Part shown: in pieces, positions 26,701-35,027 of the stretch | Position numbering within the stretch: the first letter of the stretch is position 1 | Layout: every line of letters starts with the position of its first letter | Virus record (IMG/VR): IMGVR_UViG_3300007609_000039 | Span: 1 to 46,361 of that record | From: a virus | Reading direction: 5' to 3' (one strand) | DNA: 46,361 nt | Position numbers and translations under genes: made by a program | The notes under the pieces: model-generated | What the model was told of the DNA's origin: nothing | Seen by the model: the letters and a program-made list of their open reading frames with translations, nothing else | Databases searched by the model: none

Positions 26701-29700
26701 TCCTGGTCTATGAAACAGAGCAAGAGTATACCAGAGCAACAGGTAACACCGCCTCAGGATCTTACGACCCTATCACAAGGGTGGTGAGCATAAATAAGCA
26801 GAAAGCTAACGGAAGAACCGTGGCTCACGAAGCATTCCACGCCATACTTACTAACTACGTTAAGACCGATGCAGAAGCTAAGGCTCTTACGGAGAAGATG
26901 ATAAAGGCGGTATCTAGAAACGCTCCGTTCGAGCTCAAGGAGTACCTTAATGAGTTCGCTGCTGACTACGATAACAATATTCAGTCTGAAGAAAAATTAG
27001 CTGAGCTCGTAGGTAAGTTAGCTGATGAGTATACATCGCTTCCCACAAACACGCAGAGCACCATCAAGAGATGGTTAGATAGCATAGCAAAAGCACTTGG
27101 ACTTGTACAGTTCACAGATGCTGAGGTTATAGATGTATTAAACACCATATCAGGTAAGCTAGCTGCTGGAGAAGAGATCGCGTTCGAAGATATAGATGTG
27201 CTAGGTGATCCTAAGACCATAGGTGCTAAGATGGCTAAACGATTCCAGGCCAACTTCAAGGACCCTATAAGCGGACTTTCATTTATATACGATAAGAACT
27301 CAGAGCGATTTAAGTCACTAGAGGAGCAGGGATTCATTACAAGAGATAGAAGCTTAGCTGACTTTGATGGGGATATATTGATGCTACATCAACCTGATGC
27401 GGCGTTCTCTGGGACCATAATGAAAGGTGATGAGGTCATCGTCGAAGGTAAGGGTGGTATATTCTATCCTATCAAGTTCCACGATGAAGGTTTCTTCTGG
27501 GCGAGCACTGAAAGAGCTGCTAACAAGATGGCTAAGGATCTCAATGAGATCTACGAAAGAAATAACGGTAGAGTGCTTATGGCACTCACCTCAGCTCCTT
27601 ATGATAAGCTGCTTTATAATACTACTATGTCTAATGCAGTTGTAGACTTTTTTATGTCAAAGGCTGTAGACAGAAGGTTCAAGATAAAGAAAGATGAGGT
27701 GCGAAAAGGCATCATCGAAGCATCAAACAAAACACTTGAGGTAAGTGATAGAACCACTGGTCTAGGTCTTAACATAAAGAAAAGCGAGAACGTAAACGAT
27801 GTGTTAGTTCAGGTAAGAGAGAAACTTCCATCAGCAACCTTTGCCGATAGAAAGGTCTTCGTTAACTCTCTTATTTCAAATATGGTAGACTTCATAAACA
27901 ACAATGAGGTCTCTGTTAAACAGTTCGGAGAGATATTCAGTACAGGCATACAGAACAAGTACTTCAAGGGTATCAGTAAGACAGGTAAGGTAAGGATATC
28001 TACAGCCAATATGATACAGGCTATATCTGAGATGTTCACTGAGCCTATACTAAAAGAAGGAGTAAGAAGAAATACAGGGGGACAGGTATACGCTATACTA
28101 GAGCTAAATGGTAGAGTAAAAGCGGTGGACTCTGACGCTCATGAATCTTATCCTAGAGCTATACAGTCTGAGGAGGGTCAGAAAACAGTTGTACATATCC
28201 TTAAAGATAGACTCGACTGGAACGACAACTTCATAGATCCTGAAACAGGTCAGGCTATACCAAAAGAATCTGAGCTAAGAATATATCCTCCAAGCGTAGG
28301 TATGTCCGTAAAAGGGCTTCAGCTTAAGGTAAGAGAGCAGGTATCAAACGTAAGACAGGTAGTTAGAACAGCTAAAGCTAATGGTATATCTGACGAATCT
28401 ATTCTTAAATACCTAGCTGACAACAAGCTTGACGTAAGAGAAGGTGTCGAGATACTAGATCGCATCAATCAGGAGCAGAGAAGAGCTAAACAGAAGGCAG
28501 AAGGACTATTCGATCCATCTAGAAATGTAGTCGTTAACTTCCTAGACAACGTATACAAGACGTGGATGTCTGGTAGAGGATACAGACCACTATCTATGCA
28601 GACCTTATCTGAGTACAAGGAAGGAGCTATAGAGGCTGAGATACGTATAGCCAGAAAGAACGTAAAGAGGATAGAGAACGCTATAAAAGGTGATAAGGAT
28701 CCTAAGAAGATCATCAGCGCTATAGACGCGTTTATGCGCGGAGAGCAGGATCACGGTGTGCCAGATGCTATGATACCTATGGTATCGGATATGCGTAGAC
28801 ACCTAGACAATCTTTCTAAGAAGCTTGTGGACTCAGGAGCTATTCCTTCTACAGAATCTAGACAGAATATCATAAATAACCTAGGATCTTATCTTAATAG
28901 GTCTTATGAGATATTCGATAACAAGAACTACGCTAAGAAAGTAACCAACCAAGTAAAGCAAGCTGCTAAGAATAAGCTTAGAGATATATATAGAGAGTAT
29001 GCTGAGACCGAGTCACTAAGATCTGGTGTACCTGTAGATATCGTTCTAGAAAGAAGGGTAGATAGAGCGATCGATGAGATCCTTAATCAAGACGAGGGTA
29101 ACGAGTTCGTTATGAAGTCTAAGCTTGGATCGAAGAATCTTAAGCCACTTGAACAGCGTAAGGATATACCTGCTGAGATCAGAGCTCTTATGGGAGAGTA
29201 TGGCGATCCTGCTATGAACTACGTAAGAAGTATCCAGAAGGTAGCTTCTATCATAGCTAGTCAGAACTATCAGAAGCAGCTTAGAAAAGAAGGTGAAGGC
29301 GTATATCTATTCACCGAGCCAACGGGTATATATAATGTAAAGATAGCTGGAGAGTCTTCTAAGAGTATGGATATCTTAGCTGGTATGTATACCACCAAGG
29401 ATGTCGCAGAGGCTATGACGGCTAGCGGAATAATAGATGTCAACCTTAGAAAAGCTCAACCTATATATGACTACTACCTTAAATCTGTAGGAGCGGTTAA
29501 GTACACTAAGACCATCTTATCATTAGGTACTCACGCTAAGAACATCATAGGTAACATACCTTTTATGATCGCCAACGGTAACTTTAGTTTCAAAGCATTC
29601 AACGAAGCTATCAACGTTTTAAGGGCTGAGTACAGTAAGGATGGCGGTCAAGAGCTCCTTAATAAGATGGACGAGTACACAAGGCTCGGTATCATCAATC

Positions 29701-31013
29701 AGAGCACCACACTTAACGAGGTAAAAGAACTTCTGTCCTCTGGAAAAACATTCGAGGATGTGATGATAGATAGAAGCGCTCAGAAAGGATGGGATAGGAT
29801 TGTAACTAAGGGAAGATCATTCTTTGGTATGGCTCAGAAAGCATATCAGGTAGAGGATGACTTCTTCAAGATCGCCGCATATGAATCAGAGAAAGTTAAG
29901 TACGCTAAAGCTTTATTCAAGAAGAACCCTAACCAGCTTACAGAAGCTGAATCAAAAGAGGTTTCGGATAAAGCAGCAGCTATCGTAAAGAATACGCTAC
30001 CTAACTACGGAAGAATAGGTGGATACGTGAAGCTATTGAAAGCTATACCTATCGCAGGTACCTTTATCTCGTTCACCTCTGAATCTGTACGTACATCTTA
30101 CAATACCATAGATCTTACGATGAAGGAGATCGCTGATCCTAAGACCAGGGCTATAGGTATAAACAGGTTAGCTGGTATAATGGCACTAGCCGCTGTGAAG
30201 GCGGGTATCGTAGTTCTTTGGGGAATGAACTCTGGAGATGATGAGGAAGAAAGCTTAGATCAGGCACGTAAGTTCTTGCCATTCTGGGATGAATATTCAA
30301 CCATAGCTCCTACAGAGATCAAGGACGGAGTGTTTAAGTACAGAAGTATTAGCGCATCTGATCCTCATGGATATATGACCAAGGTTTTCAATGCCTATTA
30401 CTCTAGCGATAGTTTTAGAGAGGGTCTTATAAATGCTCTAGGAGAAGCTGCTGAGCCTTGGACAAACCCAGATATATTATTCTCTCAGTTGACCGAAATG
30501 ATCTCTAACAGAGACGGAAACGGAAGGCCTATATTTAAAGAAGGAGACACCAGCGAAGAGATTACTGAGAAGGTGTTGTCTAGGATATGGAAGACCTATG
30601 AACCTGGTACCATCACCTCCGCAAAAAAGATAGCTAAGTCAGAGAACCCCGGTAACGAAGTAATAGGTCAGTTTACTGGATTTAAGGAGCACAGTGTAGA
30701 CGTACTAGATGTACTTGGATATAAGTCATATGATATAAGAGACAGGGCTTACGAATCTTCATCAGACTACTCTAGAGCAAAAAGACAATACGAGAGAGGA
30801 GAGATAACGATAGAGCAAAGAAATGAGGTATACGATAGGGTCAACGAGAAGTGGAAGAACGTATACGATGAAGCTATCGAGCACTACAACGGAGCGCTTT
30901 ACTTCGGTATAGATGAGAGAGATGTACAGCAGAAGATGCTTGACTCTCGCATACCTAAGTACGTACTTAGAGGTATTATCTTAGGTGAGATACCTGATAT
31001 GCCTTACGACTAG
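23700..31013 (+). CDS. Giant injected polyvalent protein with zincin-like domain
   Basis: A 2437-residue protein, the largest in the window. Residues 5-60 hold two copies of a short repeat (SVFDMPNYDQFVLDM; EHYDMPEMNQLKADL), known at the start of cargo proteins in related phages. Residues about 200-270 are hydrophobic Ala/Gly-rich. Residues 490-520 are a Pro/Ala linker. Residues about 770-960 contain a conserved domain with 'FVHDFFGHAKVGNSFGPRG' (H844), 'RRAMTTETRGQNSWVNF' and 'FADQKIGLLP'. HEAFH at 1043-1047 with a downstream Glu (NEFAAD, about 1085) is a zincin-type metallopeptidase signature. Residues 1220-1330 carry LMLHQPD... GGIFYPIKF... GFFWAST, found in polyvalent proteins. A hydrophobic segment near 2160-2190 may cross a membrane. 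Such proteins are packaged and injected to aid entry or disarm the host. Confidence 0.78.
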   Translation: MNEEILKKLYESATSVFDMPNYDQFVLDMQDETKLDVFRNSMSEHYDMPEMNQLKADLGFVKKKEDTELPSEDGLSEPQDSEFVKKFKSTGLATLSNITRIPSYLQEQVITVAAAFDPELKKTLDEMSFEERERTFETMANISGQFAAGTAAREASENLRVRSNEIAETFKQYDQTITEDIADLKLGQATARLFSEVGGAIPSIMQAFIPGVGIASIAAGTAAEKSRELQEEGADLGLKTSATAALYGAAEGALETVTRGIGKKFFKSLAGKSSEFIEGTLNSFFKETAKDFALEGSSELGTELLQNLTDLAIQGDEEAFDKKWQEYADIFIIGGLATAPISGATQGANITRQTLQKRAIDRKLETSKYDDLVDMFSNPEVDQDTEDLAVPQTKKFLKFQLDQKVLDGDITREDADKALKNYEDATYIKNEFSGLEIPTENRSKVAALLLEKRDLKSKIAGKEPALVSKEIERFQSIDGEIKSLLEAAPAVAETEIEQAAPAVAPTVTQQAPQTVEEALNRPVTLTSLGGSALETPIEGDLYVEGQQVVVEDEAGNITELGNVDEISSSTLESIGIQVAEPAVKPMTDGNLMFEDRLLISDKKGIKRNKRGEISRVTLREEGGAFVTLRGANAEQAAYQILLREATSPEQAEFINQQLEQDEEFQNEFREATEPTAPEAAQVPQQVAGNRLRNEPLPDATRISDKLAERTGRDRPRTENLKRLDEEKSKRISDAFDALTETPADPRTVESYEALANETLEQYQSIIDEGYSVIIDNAEPYENSQDMISDLRDNKRMKIFSTEAGFGDTAITEEQRASNPMLRDSGLTDANGQPLLVNDVFRFVHDFFGHAKVGNSFGPRGEEIAWQVHSQMYSPTARRAMTTETRGQNSWVNFSGVNDKAFAIRDEARALRAEANRTTDVNEKIRLLEEAKKKTEQAYDTMKFADQKIGLLPDEFVFEEVTQDPIQVEVDKLSDILGTKNVQERVDNAVKALSKIAPDVQFLVYETEQEYTRATGNTASGSYDPITRVVSINKQKANGRTVAHEAFHAILTNYVKTDAEAKALTEKMIKAVSRNAPFELKEYLNEFAADYDNNIQSEEKLAELVGKLADEYTSLPTNTQSTIKRWLDSIAKALGLVQFTDAEVIDVLNTISGKLAAGEEIAFEDIDVLGDPKTIGAKMAKRFQANFKDPISGLSFIYDKNSERFKSLEEQGFITRDRSLADFDGDILMLHQPDAAFSGTIMKGDEVIVEGKGGIFYPIKFHDEGFFWASTERAANKMAKDLNEIYERNNGRVLMALTSAPYDKLLYNTTMSNAVVDFFMSKAVDRRFKIKKDEVRKGIIEASNKTLEVSDRTTGLGLNIKKSENVNDVLVQVREKLPSATFADRKVFVNSLISNMVDFINNNEVSVKQFGEIFSTGIQNKYFKGISKTGKVRISTANMIQAISEMFTEPILKEGVRRNTGGQVYAILELNGRVKAVDSDAHESYPRAIQSEEGQKTVVHILKDRLDWNDNFIDPETGQAIPKESELRIYPPSVGMSVKGLQLKVREQVSNVRQVVRTAKANGISDESILKYLADNKLDVREGVEILDRINQEQRRAKQKAEGLFDPSRNVVVNFLDNVYKTWMSGRGYRPLSMQTLSEYKEGAIEAEIRIARKNVKRIENAIKGDKDPKKIISAIDAFMRGEQDHGVPDAMIPMVSDMRRHLDNLSKKLVDSGAIPSTESRQNIINNLGSYLNRSYEIFDNKNYAKKVTNQVKQAAKNKLRDIYREYAETESLRSGVPVDIVLERRVDRAIDEILNQDEGNEFVMKSKLGSKNLKPLEQRKDIPAEIRALMGEYGDPAMNYVRSIQKVASIIASQNYQKQLRKEGEGVYLFTEPTGIYNVKIAGESSKSMDILAGMYTTKDVAEAMTASGIIDVNLRKAQPIYDYYLKSVGAVKYTKTILSLGTHAKNIIGNIPFMIANGNFSFKAFNEAINVLRAEYSKDGGQELLNKMDEYTRLGIINQSTTLNEVKELLSSGKTFEDVMIDRSAQKGWDRIVTKGRSFFGMAQKAYQVEDDFFKIAAYESEKVKYAKALFKKNPNQLTEAESKEVSDKAAAIVKNTLPNYGRIGGYVKLLKAIPIAGTFISFTSESVRTSYNTIDLTMKEIADPKTRAIGINRLAGIMALAAVKAGIVVLWGMNSGDDEEESLDQARKFLPFWDEYSTIAPTEIKDGVFKYRSISASDPHGYMTKVFNAYYSSDSFREGLINALGEAAEPWTNPDILFSQLTEMISNRDGNGRPIFKEGDTSEEITEKVLSRIWKTYEPGTITSAKKIAKSENPGNEVIGQFTGFKEHSVDVLDVLGYKSYDIRDRAYESSSDYSRAKRQYERGEITIEQRNEVYDRVNEKWKNVYDEAIEHYNGALYFGIDERDVQQKMLDSRIPKYVLRGIILGEIPDMPYD

Positions 31014-31642
31014 CTGTTGTTGTAGAAGTAGTACGGAGAGTTACCGTAGGTACGATCGATGTCCTCTGAGGTCAGTTGCTCTTTGTATATAGAAAGCCTT
31101 GGAGGGTTCTCCTTGTCGTAGGGCACGATGAAGTCTGGGTTGTGCCACCTTAGAAGGTTATTAGGCTGCAAGCAAAAGTTACCGTCATCCAGCACTATAA
31201 AGTGGTAGCACTTAGAGTCCTGGTCGTTTGAGTAGCCTACATTTATCTCGTTGAGGTCACCCTCGTAGTCGTCTATAGTGAACACATACCTACCCTTCCT
31301 CCAGACCTTATCCCTGCAGAAGACCTCTACAGACTTATTCTGAAGAAACGCAAACGTAGTTACGGCTATGTTGTTAGACTGGCAGTCCCACGTCTGCAGT
31401 AAGGACAACCTCTTCTCCTCATCAACGGAGAGCACGTCATACTCCTCTGAGTGAACGAACGCGCTTATAGGCATATTCCAGAACACAGCTCCAAACGAAG
31501 ACTGAAAGTGGAAGTGCAGCGGCCTGTTAAGCATAGACTTAACGCCAAATATATACCCCTCGGTCAGGCCATCGCTATCCTTGATGTACTCGTTTCGTAT
31601 GTATGCCTGAATGTATGGTGTATTCGCGTTAAGCTGCGCCAT
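31010..31642 (-). CDS. Hypothetical protein at the convergent arm junction
   Basis: A 210-residue protein read leftward, whose stop shares bases with the stop of the giant cargo gene (CTAG at 31010-31013). Its ATG overlaps the upstream gene's stop by one base. The sequence is beta-rich with many aromatics (PLHFHFQSSFGAVFWNMPIS, then GRYVFTIDDYEGDLNEINVG) and a late NNLLRWHNPDFIVPYD segment. No known fold or catalytic set is clear. It is the last gene of the leftward operon and is cotranscribed with a metallophosphoesterase, so a role in DNA or RNA metabolism or late lysis is equally possible. Confidence 0.72.
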   Translation of the reverse strand: MAQLNANTPYIQAYIRNEYIKDSDGLTEGYIFGVKSMLNRPLHFHFQSSFGAVFWNMPISAFVHSEEYDVLSVDEEKRLSLLQTWDCQSNNIAVTTFAFLQNKSVEVFCRDKVWRKGRYVFTIDDYEGDLNEINVGYSNDQDSKCYHFIVLDDGNFCLQPNNLLRWHNPDFIVPYDKENPPRLSIYKEQLTSEDIDRTYGNSPYYFYNNS

Positions 31643-32772
31643 TAAAATAGGTGTGTTAGTCGGGCTATCTGCCCGTGGTTCTTGTCGTGAATGAATCCTT
31701 CAACAGCCTTAGGGGCGTGCTGATACCCGTTTCTATGATGCCACCCGTCTGTTCCGCTTGGGCTGCGTAAGCTCTCTATGGTTACGCCTATGTCGTCCTT
31801 AACGATCTTATGGTGCACGTGGTGCGTGTACACGTAACGCTTCTGGTTCTTACCACCTAACCACCTGTCGCACTCCACAGACATAAGCTTACCTAGGTCC
31901 TGCCACTTCGCTCCGTCGCCGTGCGTCGTGCAGATCAGGTTGTCTCCGTAGGTGTAGTACTTACGGTGAGCGATGCTCACATCGAAGGTAATGTTCTCAC
32001 AGGTCCTGTACCACGTCTGAATAGAGTCGGCTAAAAAGAACCCGTGGGTGTAGTCGTGGTTCGATGGGTTGTACATGAAGTGTACGTCAGCGATGGTCAT
32101 CAGCCTGTCTATCACGTCGATGTAAAGCTTCTTGGCGATCAAAAAGTTGTCGTACCACATCCCATCTGTGTCCTGCGGTGTGCCAGAGGTAGTTGTTCGT
32201 CTCGGCGAGTCGATGTGTAGGACGTCGTTTCCTGCCACGAAAACTATCTGGTCTATATCGAACCCCTTAGACTTCTCGATAATGCCTTCAACACCCTCTA
32301 AAACGCGTTTTACGGCTATCTGGTTGTTGTAGTCCTCGCCCGTCTCGAAAGATGAAGCAAGTTTACCGATATGAATGTCTGCCGGATCGATCACCAGCAG
32401 GTTACCTAACCCTTTATGCTCCCTAACTATCTTAGGGTACGTAAATGTGTGACTCTCTACAGCGTCTATGTGGTCCTTGAGCATCTCCTCAAAGGTTGGA
32501 CCGTTACTCTCAGCCTTGAAAGCTATCGACCAGTGCTTGCCCTTGTACCATCCGTGCTGTACGTTCTCTATAGGTATCCCTATCGACTCACACTCCTTTG
32601 CTAGCGCTGGGTTGTTCTTCTCAGCGTCAAGCCTCTTGTTCCAGTACCACACGATATTGTATAGCGCGTGGTAGCTCTTGTCGTAGAGGCCGCTGTCTTG
32701 TATTGATTTTGCTACCTTAGCTGGTGTTTGTCCAGCCCTTAGCATCTCAATCGCTTCTTGTTTAAATTTCAT
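31642..32772 (-). CDS. Calcineurin-like metallophosphoesterase with N-terminal helix-turn-helix
   Basis: A 376-residue protein. Residues 5-45 (EAIEMLRAGQTPAKVAKSIQ) look like a small helix-turn-helix. The phosphoesterase core has the metal-binding series D132-x-H134 (DPADIHIGK), G181-N-D183 (VAGNDVLHID), SNHD (237-240), THGD (283-286) and THHVHH (316-321). This is the order of calcineurin-like enzymes, including SbcD/Mre11-type nucleases and phage phosphatases. A dinuclear metal centre that hydrolyses phosphodiesters, possibly DNA ends, is expected. No Rad50/SbcC partner is in the window. Its start overlaps an unlisted 59-residue gene by 11 bases. The exact substrate is unknown. Confidence 0.85.
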   Translation of the reverse strand: MKFKQEAIEMLRAGQTPAKVAKSIQDSGLYDKSYHALYNIVWYWNKRLDAEKNNPALAKECESIGIPIENVQHGWYKGKHWSIAFKAESNGPTFEEMLKDHIDAVESHTFTYPKIVREHKGLGNLLVIDPADIHIGKLASSFETGEDYNNQIAVKRVLEGVEGIIEKSKGFDIDQIVFVAGNDVLHIDSPRRTTTSGTPQDTDGMWYDNFLIAKKLYIDVIDRLMTIADVHFMYNPSNHDYTHGFFLADSIQTWYRTCENITFDVSIAHRKYYTYGDNLICTTHGDGAKWQDLGKLMSVECDRWLGGKNQKRYVYTHHVHHKIVKDDIGVTIESLRSPSGTDGWHHRNGYQHAPKAVEGFIHDKNHGQIARLTHLF

Positions 32773-32941
32773 TGGATATAGATTTCCTGATGTAGTCTAC
32801 CAGATCCGATAGCTTTCTCAGATTGTACTCAACAGAAGGGAAGTCCTGATCACACAGCGCCTCGTAGATATCGTCGCACACGCCGTGAAGCTCACCCATA
32901 AGGATGTTAATTCTTTTTAGTCTGTCTTGTTCGTAGCTCAT
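32762..32941 (-). CDS. Small helical protein (59 residues)
   Basis: Found by reading the gap. The ATG at 32941 opens 59 codons (MSYEQDRLKRINILMGELHG ... YIRKSISNEI) ending TAA at 32762-32764, overlapping the metallophosphoesterase ATG by 11 bases in the same style as its neighbours. It is acidic to neutral, predicted helical, and has a CDDIYEALCDQDFPS segment with two Cys. A TAACTTTG promoter box lies nine bases upstream. No function is recognised. Confidence 0.7.
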   Translation of the reverse strand: MSYEQDRLKRINILMGELHGVCDDIYEALCDQDFPSVEYNLRKLSDLVDYIRKSISNEI

Positions 32942-32950
32942 TATGTATCA

Positions 32951-32958
32951 CAAAGTTA
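32951..32958 (-). promoter_or_regulatory. Minus-strand promoter box TAACTTTG
   Basis: CAAAGTTA on the plus strand gives a perfect TAnnTTTG on the minus strand. It lies in one of the few real gaps (32942-32991) of the leftward arm, nine bases before the 59-residue gene. It could boost the metallophosphoesterase block separately. Confidence 0.5.
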
Positions 32959-32991
32959 TTAACTATTGTGACCCAGATTACAGTAAAGATA

Positions 32992-33315
32992 TTAACACTC
33001 TGTTGATAACTTAGGATCGATCCAAGCACCCTCAGATACAAACTCTAGGAACATGTTCAGGTCGATCTCAAATACATCGTAGACCACAACGTCTGTGGGT
33101 GTCTCGTATATAATAGTAGCAGCGAAGTAGTAGTCCTCCTCAACCACGAAGGCTACGGTCTTGGTCTTTACCACGTCGTAGTCCGGCTTAACGTAAGATA
33201 GCGCGTCGATGATGTTCCACTTCATATCGTGCCAGTCCTCGTTTAGGTACGAGTCGGCAAAGTAAGAGACGGTAATCGAATCAATCGCCTCTATAGACTT
33301 CTGTTGTAAATCCAT
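32992..33315 (-). CDS. Hypothetical acidic protein
   Basis: A 107-residue acidic protein. Its ATG lies inside the end of the VRR-NUC gene (35-base overlap). The first 30 residues are helical (MDLQQKSIEAIDSITVSYFA); residues 45-95 alternate strands (TKTVAFVVEEDYYFAATIIY, DVVVYDVFEIDLNMFLEF). The strand pattern and acidic surface resemble small phage anti-host or DNA-mimic-like proteins, but there is no specific match. It follows a nuclease and helicase pair in one transcript. Function is unknown. Confidence 0.65.
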   Translation of the reverse strand: MDLQQKSIEAIDSITVSYFADSYLNEDWHDMKWNIIDALSYVKPDYDVVKTKTVAFVVEEDYYFAATIIYETPTDVVVYDVFEIDLNMFLEFVSEGAWIDPKLSTEC

Positions 33316-33523
33316 AGCCTTCTAGTTCTTTTAGTCTGTACTGTTGAATAGGGCTAAGCCTGCCCTTCTGGGTCTTTATCTCTGAAAATATAACGGCAGC
33401 GTCAGGTGGTATAGCTAAGACGTCAGGAATCCCGTTCCTGTTTGTCTTTATCAGCTTGATCACATAGTAGCCCTGCTTCTCGAGCTGGTCTATCCTTTTC
33501 TTCTGAATCTGCTGCTCAGTCAT
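33281..33523 (-). CDS. VRR-NUC domain nuclease
   Basis: An 80-residue stand-alone VRR-NUC domain of the PD-(D/E)xK superfamily. D34 (GIPDVLAIPP), E48-x-K50 (IFSEIKTQKG) and Q60 (RLSPIQQ) form the catalytic series in the correct order. The N-terminal helix EQQIQKKRIDQLEKQGYYVI is also typical. In phages these small nucleases are often encoded next to SNF2-type helicases, as here: the helicase gene ends one base before this gene starts. The pair probably processes branched or replication-linked DNA. Its minus-strand start is only four bases from a chance-like TATCTTTG inside the helicase end. Confidence 0.88.
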   Translation of the reverse strand: MTEQQIQKKRIDQLEKQGYYVIKLIKTNRNGIPDVLAIPPDAAVIFSEIKTQKGRLSPIQQYRLKELEGYGFTTEVYRGD

Positions 33524-33524
33524 A

Positions 33525-34763
33525 TTACAAAGATATCAAATCACTTCTAAAATGAGACAGCGTGTAATCTTTTTTGTTGCTGACCGCCTTGTAGATGCGT
33601 TTCTCTATACCGTTGTTAGCGAACACCCAGTATATCTTGTTGTGCTTCCTGTCCTTGGTGGTCATACGATCCCTAGCCTGCCAGTAGCTGGTAGCGCTGA
33701 AGTCGATGTTGTAGAACACGATAAAGTCTGCGTTGCGTAAGGATATACCCTCACGACCGCTAACGATCTGTAAGGCTATGTGCTTACACTTACCCGAGTC
33801 AAAGTCCTCTAGGTTGTCACAGATATCGCTACCGAACACCTTCTTAAGCGCGTTGTACTCCTCCTTGAACTTGTAGAATATACCTAGGCGCTCTGTGTCA
33901 AACTTCCACCTAATAAACTCAGCCTTGCTGTAGTCAAACACCATACTGTTACCGCTCTCGAACTTAACCGTTCCGCTGTACATCTGGTGCAGCTTAGACA
34001 TAAGCTTAGCGCCTGTATCCGCCAGTATCACCTCGCTAGCGCCCTCTATTACTAGGTTGCGCTTAAGGTTCTTGCACATCGCGTAGGTGTTGTCCTGCAT
34101 ATCTACGTACAGAACCTCCTCCTCTATGGTCGACTCAAACCCAGCCTGTGACTGCGTGTAGGAGATCGTGTACGGACTCATAGCCTCCGTGATCTCAGGT
34201 CTACCGTCAGAGTAGTCGTTGATGTTGAACCCGTTGATCTTCTTCTGCGTCACGTTCACGTACTCTGAAGCGAACTTGTAGAAGTTCTTGTACGCAGAGA
34301 ACGGGTTGCTAGGTACACCATATACCTGATGGTACATCTGCGAGTAGGACTCCGGAGTAGGGGTGCCTGACAGAAAGATAGCGTACGGGTTGTTCACTAT
34401 CATCAGCTGACGCACTAGCTTCGCTCTGGTGCTCGCCTTAGGGAAAGCTCCTAGCGAGTGTGCCTCGTCTACTATGATCGTGTGCCACCCCTTCTGAGGT
34501 ACCTTGTGCAGGCTCTCGTAGTTGATCACCGTCAGTAGGTAGTCCGGAGAAAGCAGATCGTAGTCGCTGACTATAGAAGATATAGCCTTCTTCTTGGTGA
34601 TGAACAGTACCTTAGTACCACTAGCTAGTCTGTTAGTTATTCCCAAACTGGTAAGTGTCTTACCTGTGCGCACCTCCATAGCGAGGTAGAGCATCCTGTG
34701 CTTCTCAAGGATACCCACACCCCTCTCTATGATGTCTTTCTGGTAGTCTCTGAACTCAACCAT
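33525..34763 (-). CDS. SNF2-like superfamily 2 DNA helicase
   Basis: A 412-residue protein with the superfamily 2 motifs in order: Q-like 'FRDYQKDII', Walker A RTGKT (32-36), DEAH box VDEAH (98-102), motif III SGTP (132-135), motif V region 'VSGREGISLRNADFIVFYN', and motif VI YWQARDR (360-366). This is the compact SNF2 form found in phages, without accessory chromatin domains. It translocates on double-stranded DNA with ATP. Coupling with the VRR-NUC nuclease just downstream suggests joint work in replication fork processing or recombination. It starts one base before the stop of the preceding 87-residue gene. Confidence 0.9.
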   Translation of the reverse strand: MVEFRDYQKDIIERGVGILEKHRMLYLAMEVRTGKTLTSLGITNRLASGTKVLFITKKKAISSIVSDYDLLSPDYLLTVINYESLHKVPQKGWHTIIVDEAHSLGAFPKASTRAKLVRQLMIVNNPYAIFLSGTPTPESYSQMYHQVYGVPSNPFSAYKNFYKFASEYVNVTQKKINGFNINDYSDGRPEITEAMSPYTISYTQSQAGFESTIEEEVLYVDMQDNTYAMCKNLKRNLVIEGASEVILADTGAKLMSKLHQMYSGTVKFESGNSMVFDYSKAEFIRWKFDTERLGIFYKFKEEYNALKKVFGSDICDNLEDFDSGKCKHIALQIVSGREGISLRNADFIVFYNIDFSATSYWQARDRMTTKDRKHNKIYWVFANNGIEKRIYKAVSNKKDYTLSHFRSDLISL

Positions 34764-35027
34764 TTAATTGTCGCCGTTAAGAAAATCAATAATAAATACT
34801 ATATCCTTTAGAAGGAGCTTGTTGGCGTAGTTGGTATTGTGATGCAAGTTATCTGCTACACCCTCTATCATGCGACAAACTTGATTTACGACTGAATATT
34901 CCATCGCAGAATCACCTAAGATGCCTCTTAACTCTTTTAGCTCCCACAGTGGATCCCGTTCACCATAAGCTTTTAATTGAATTCGCTTTAAATTTTCTTC
35001 GTTAACTAAATCTAACTTGTTATCCAT
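34764..35027 (-). CDS. Hypothetical protein
   Basis: An 87-residue, mostly helical protein (DLVNEENLKRIQLKAYGERD, then 'WELKELRGILGDSAMEYSV', then HHNTNYANKLLLKDIVFIID). It is more AT-rich than neighbouring genes, which may indicate later acquisition. It sits between the SNF2 helicase and a 102-residue protein, overlapping the latter by eight bases. A ParB/DNA-binding or nuclease motif is not visible, and no family is recognised. Confidence 0.65.
   Translation of the reverse strand: MDNKLDLVNEENLKRIQLKAYGERDPLWELKELRGILGDSAMEYSVVNQVCRMIEGVADNLHHNTNYANKLLLKDIVFIIDFLNGDN

Noticed and set aside
33001-33009. TGTTGATAA (DnaA-box-like on the minus strand)
   Set aside because: Inside the end of a coding region, single copy; no cluster to suggest an origin.
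33528-33535. TATCTTTG on the minus strand four bases before the VRR-NUC start
   Set aside because: Lies within the final codons of the helicase gene and is too close to the ATG; probably chance.
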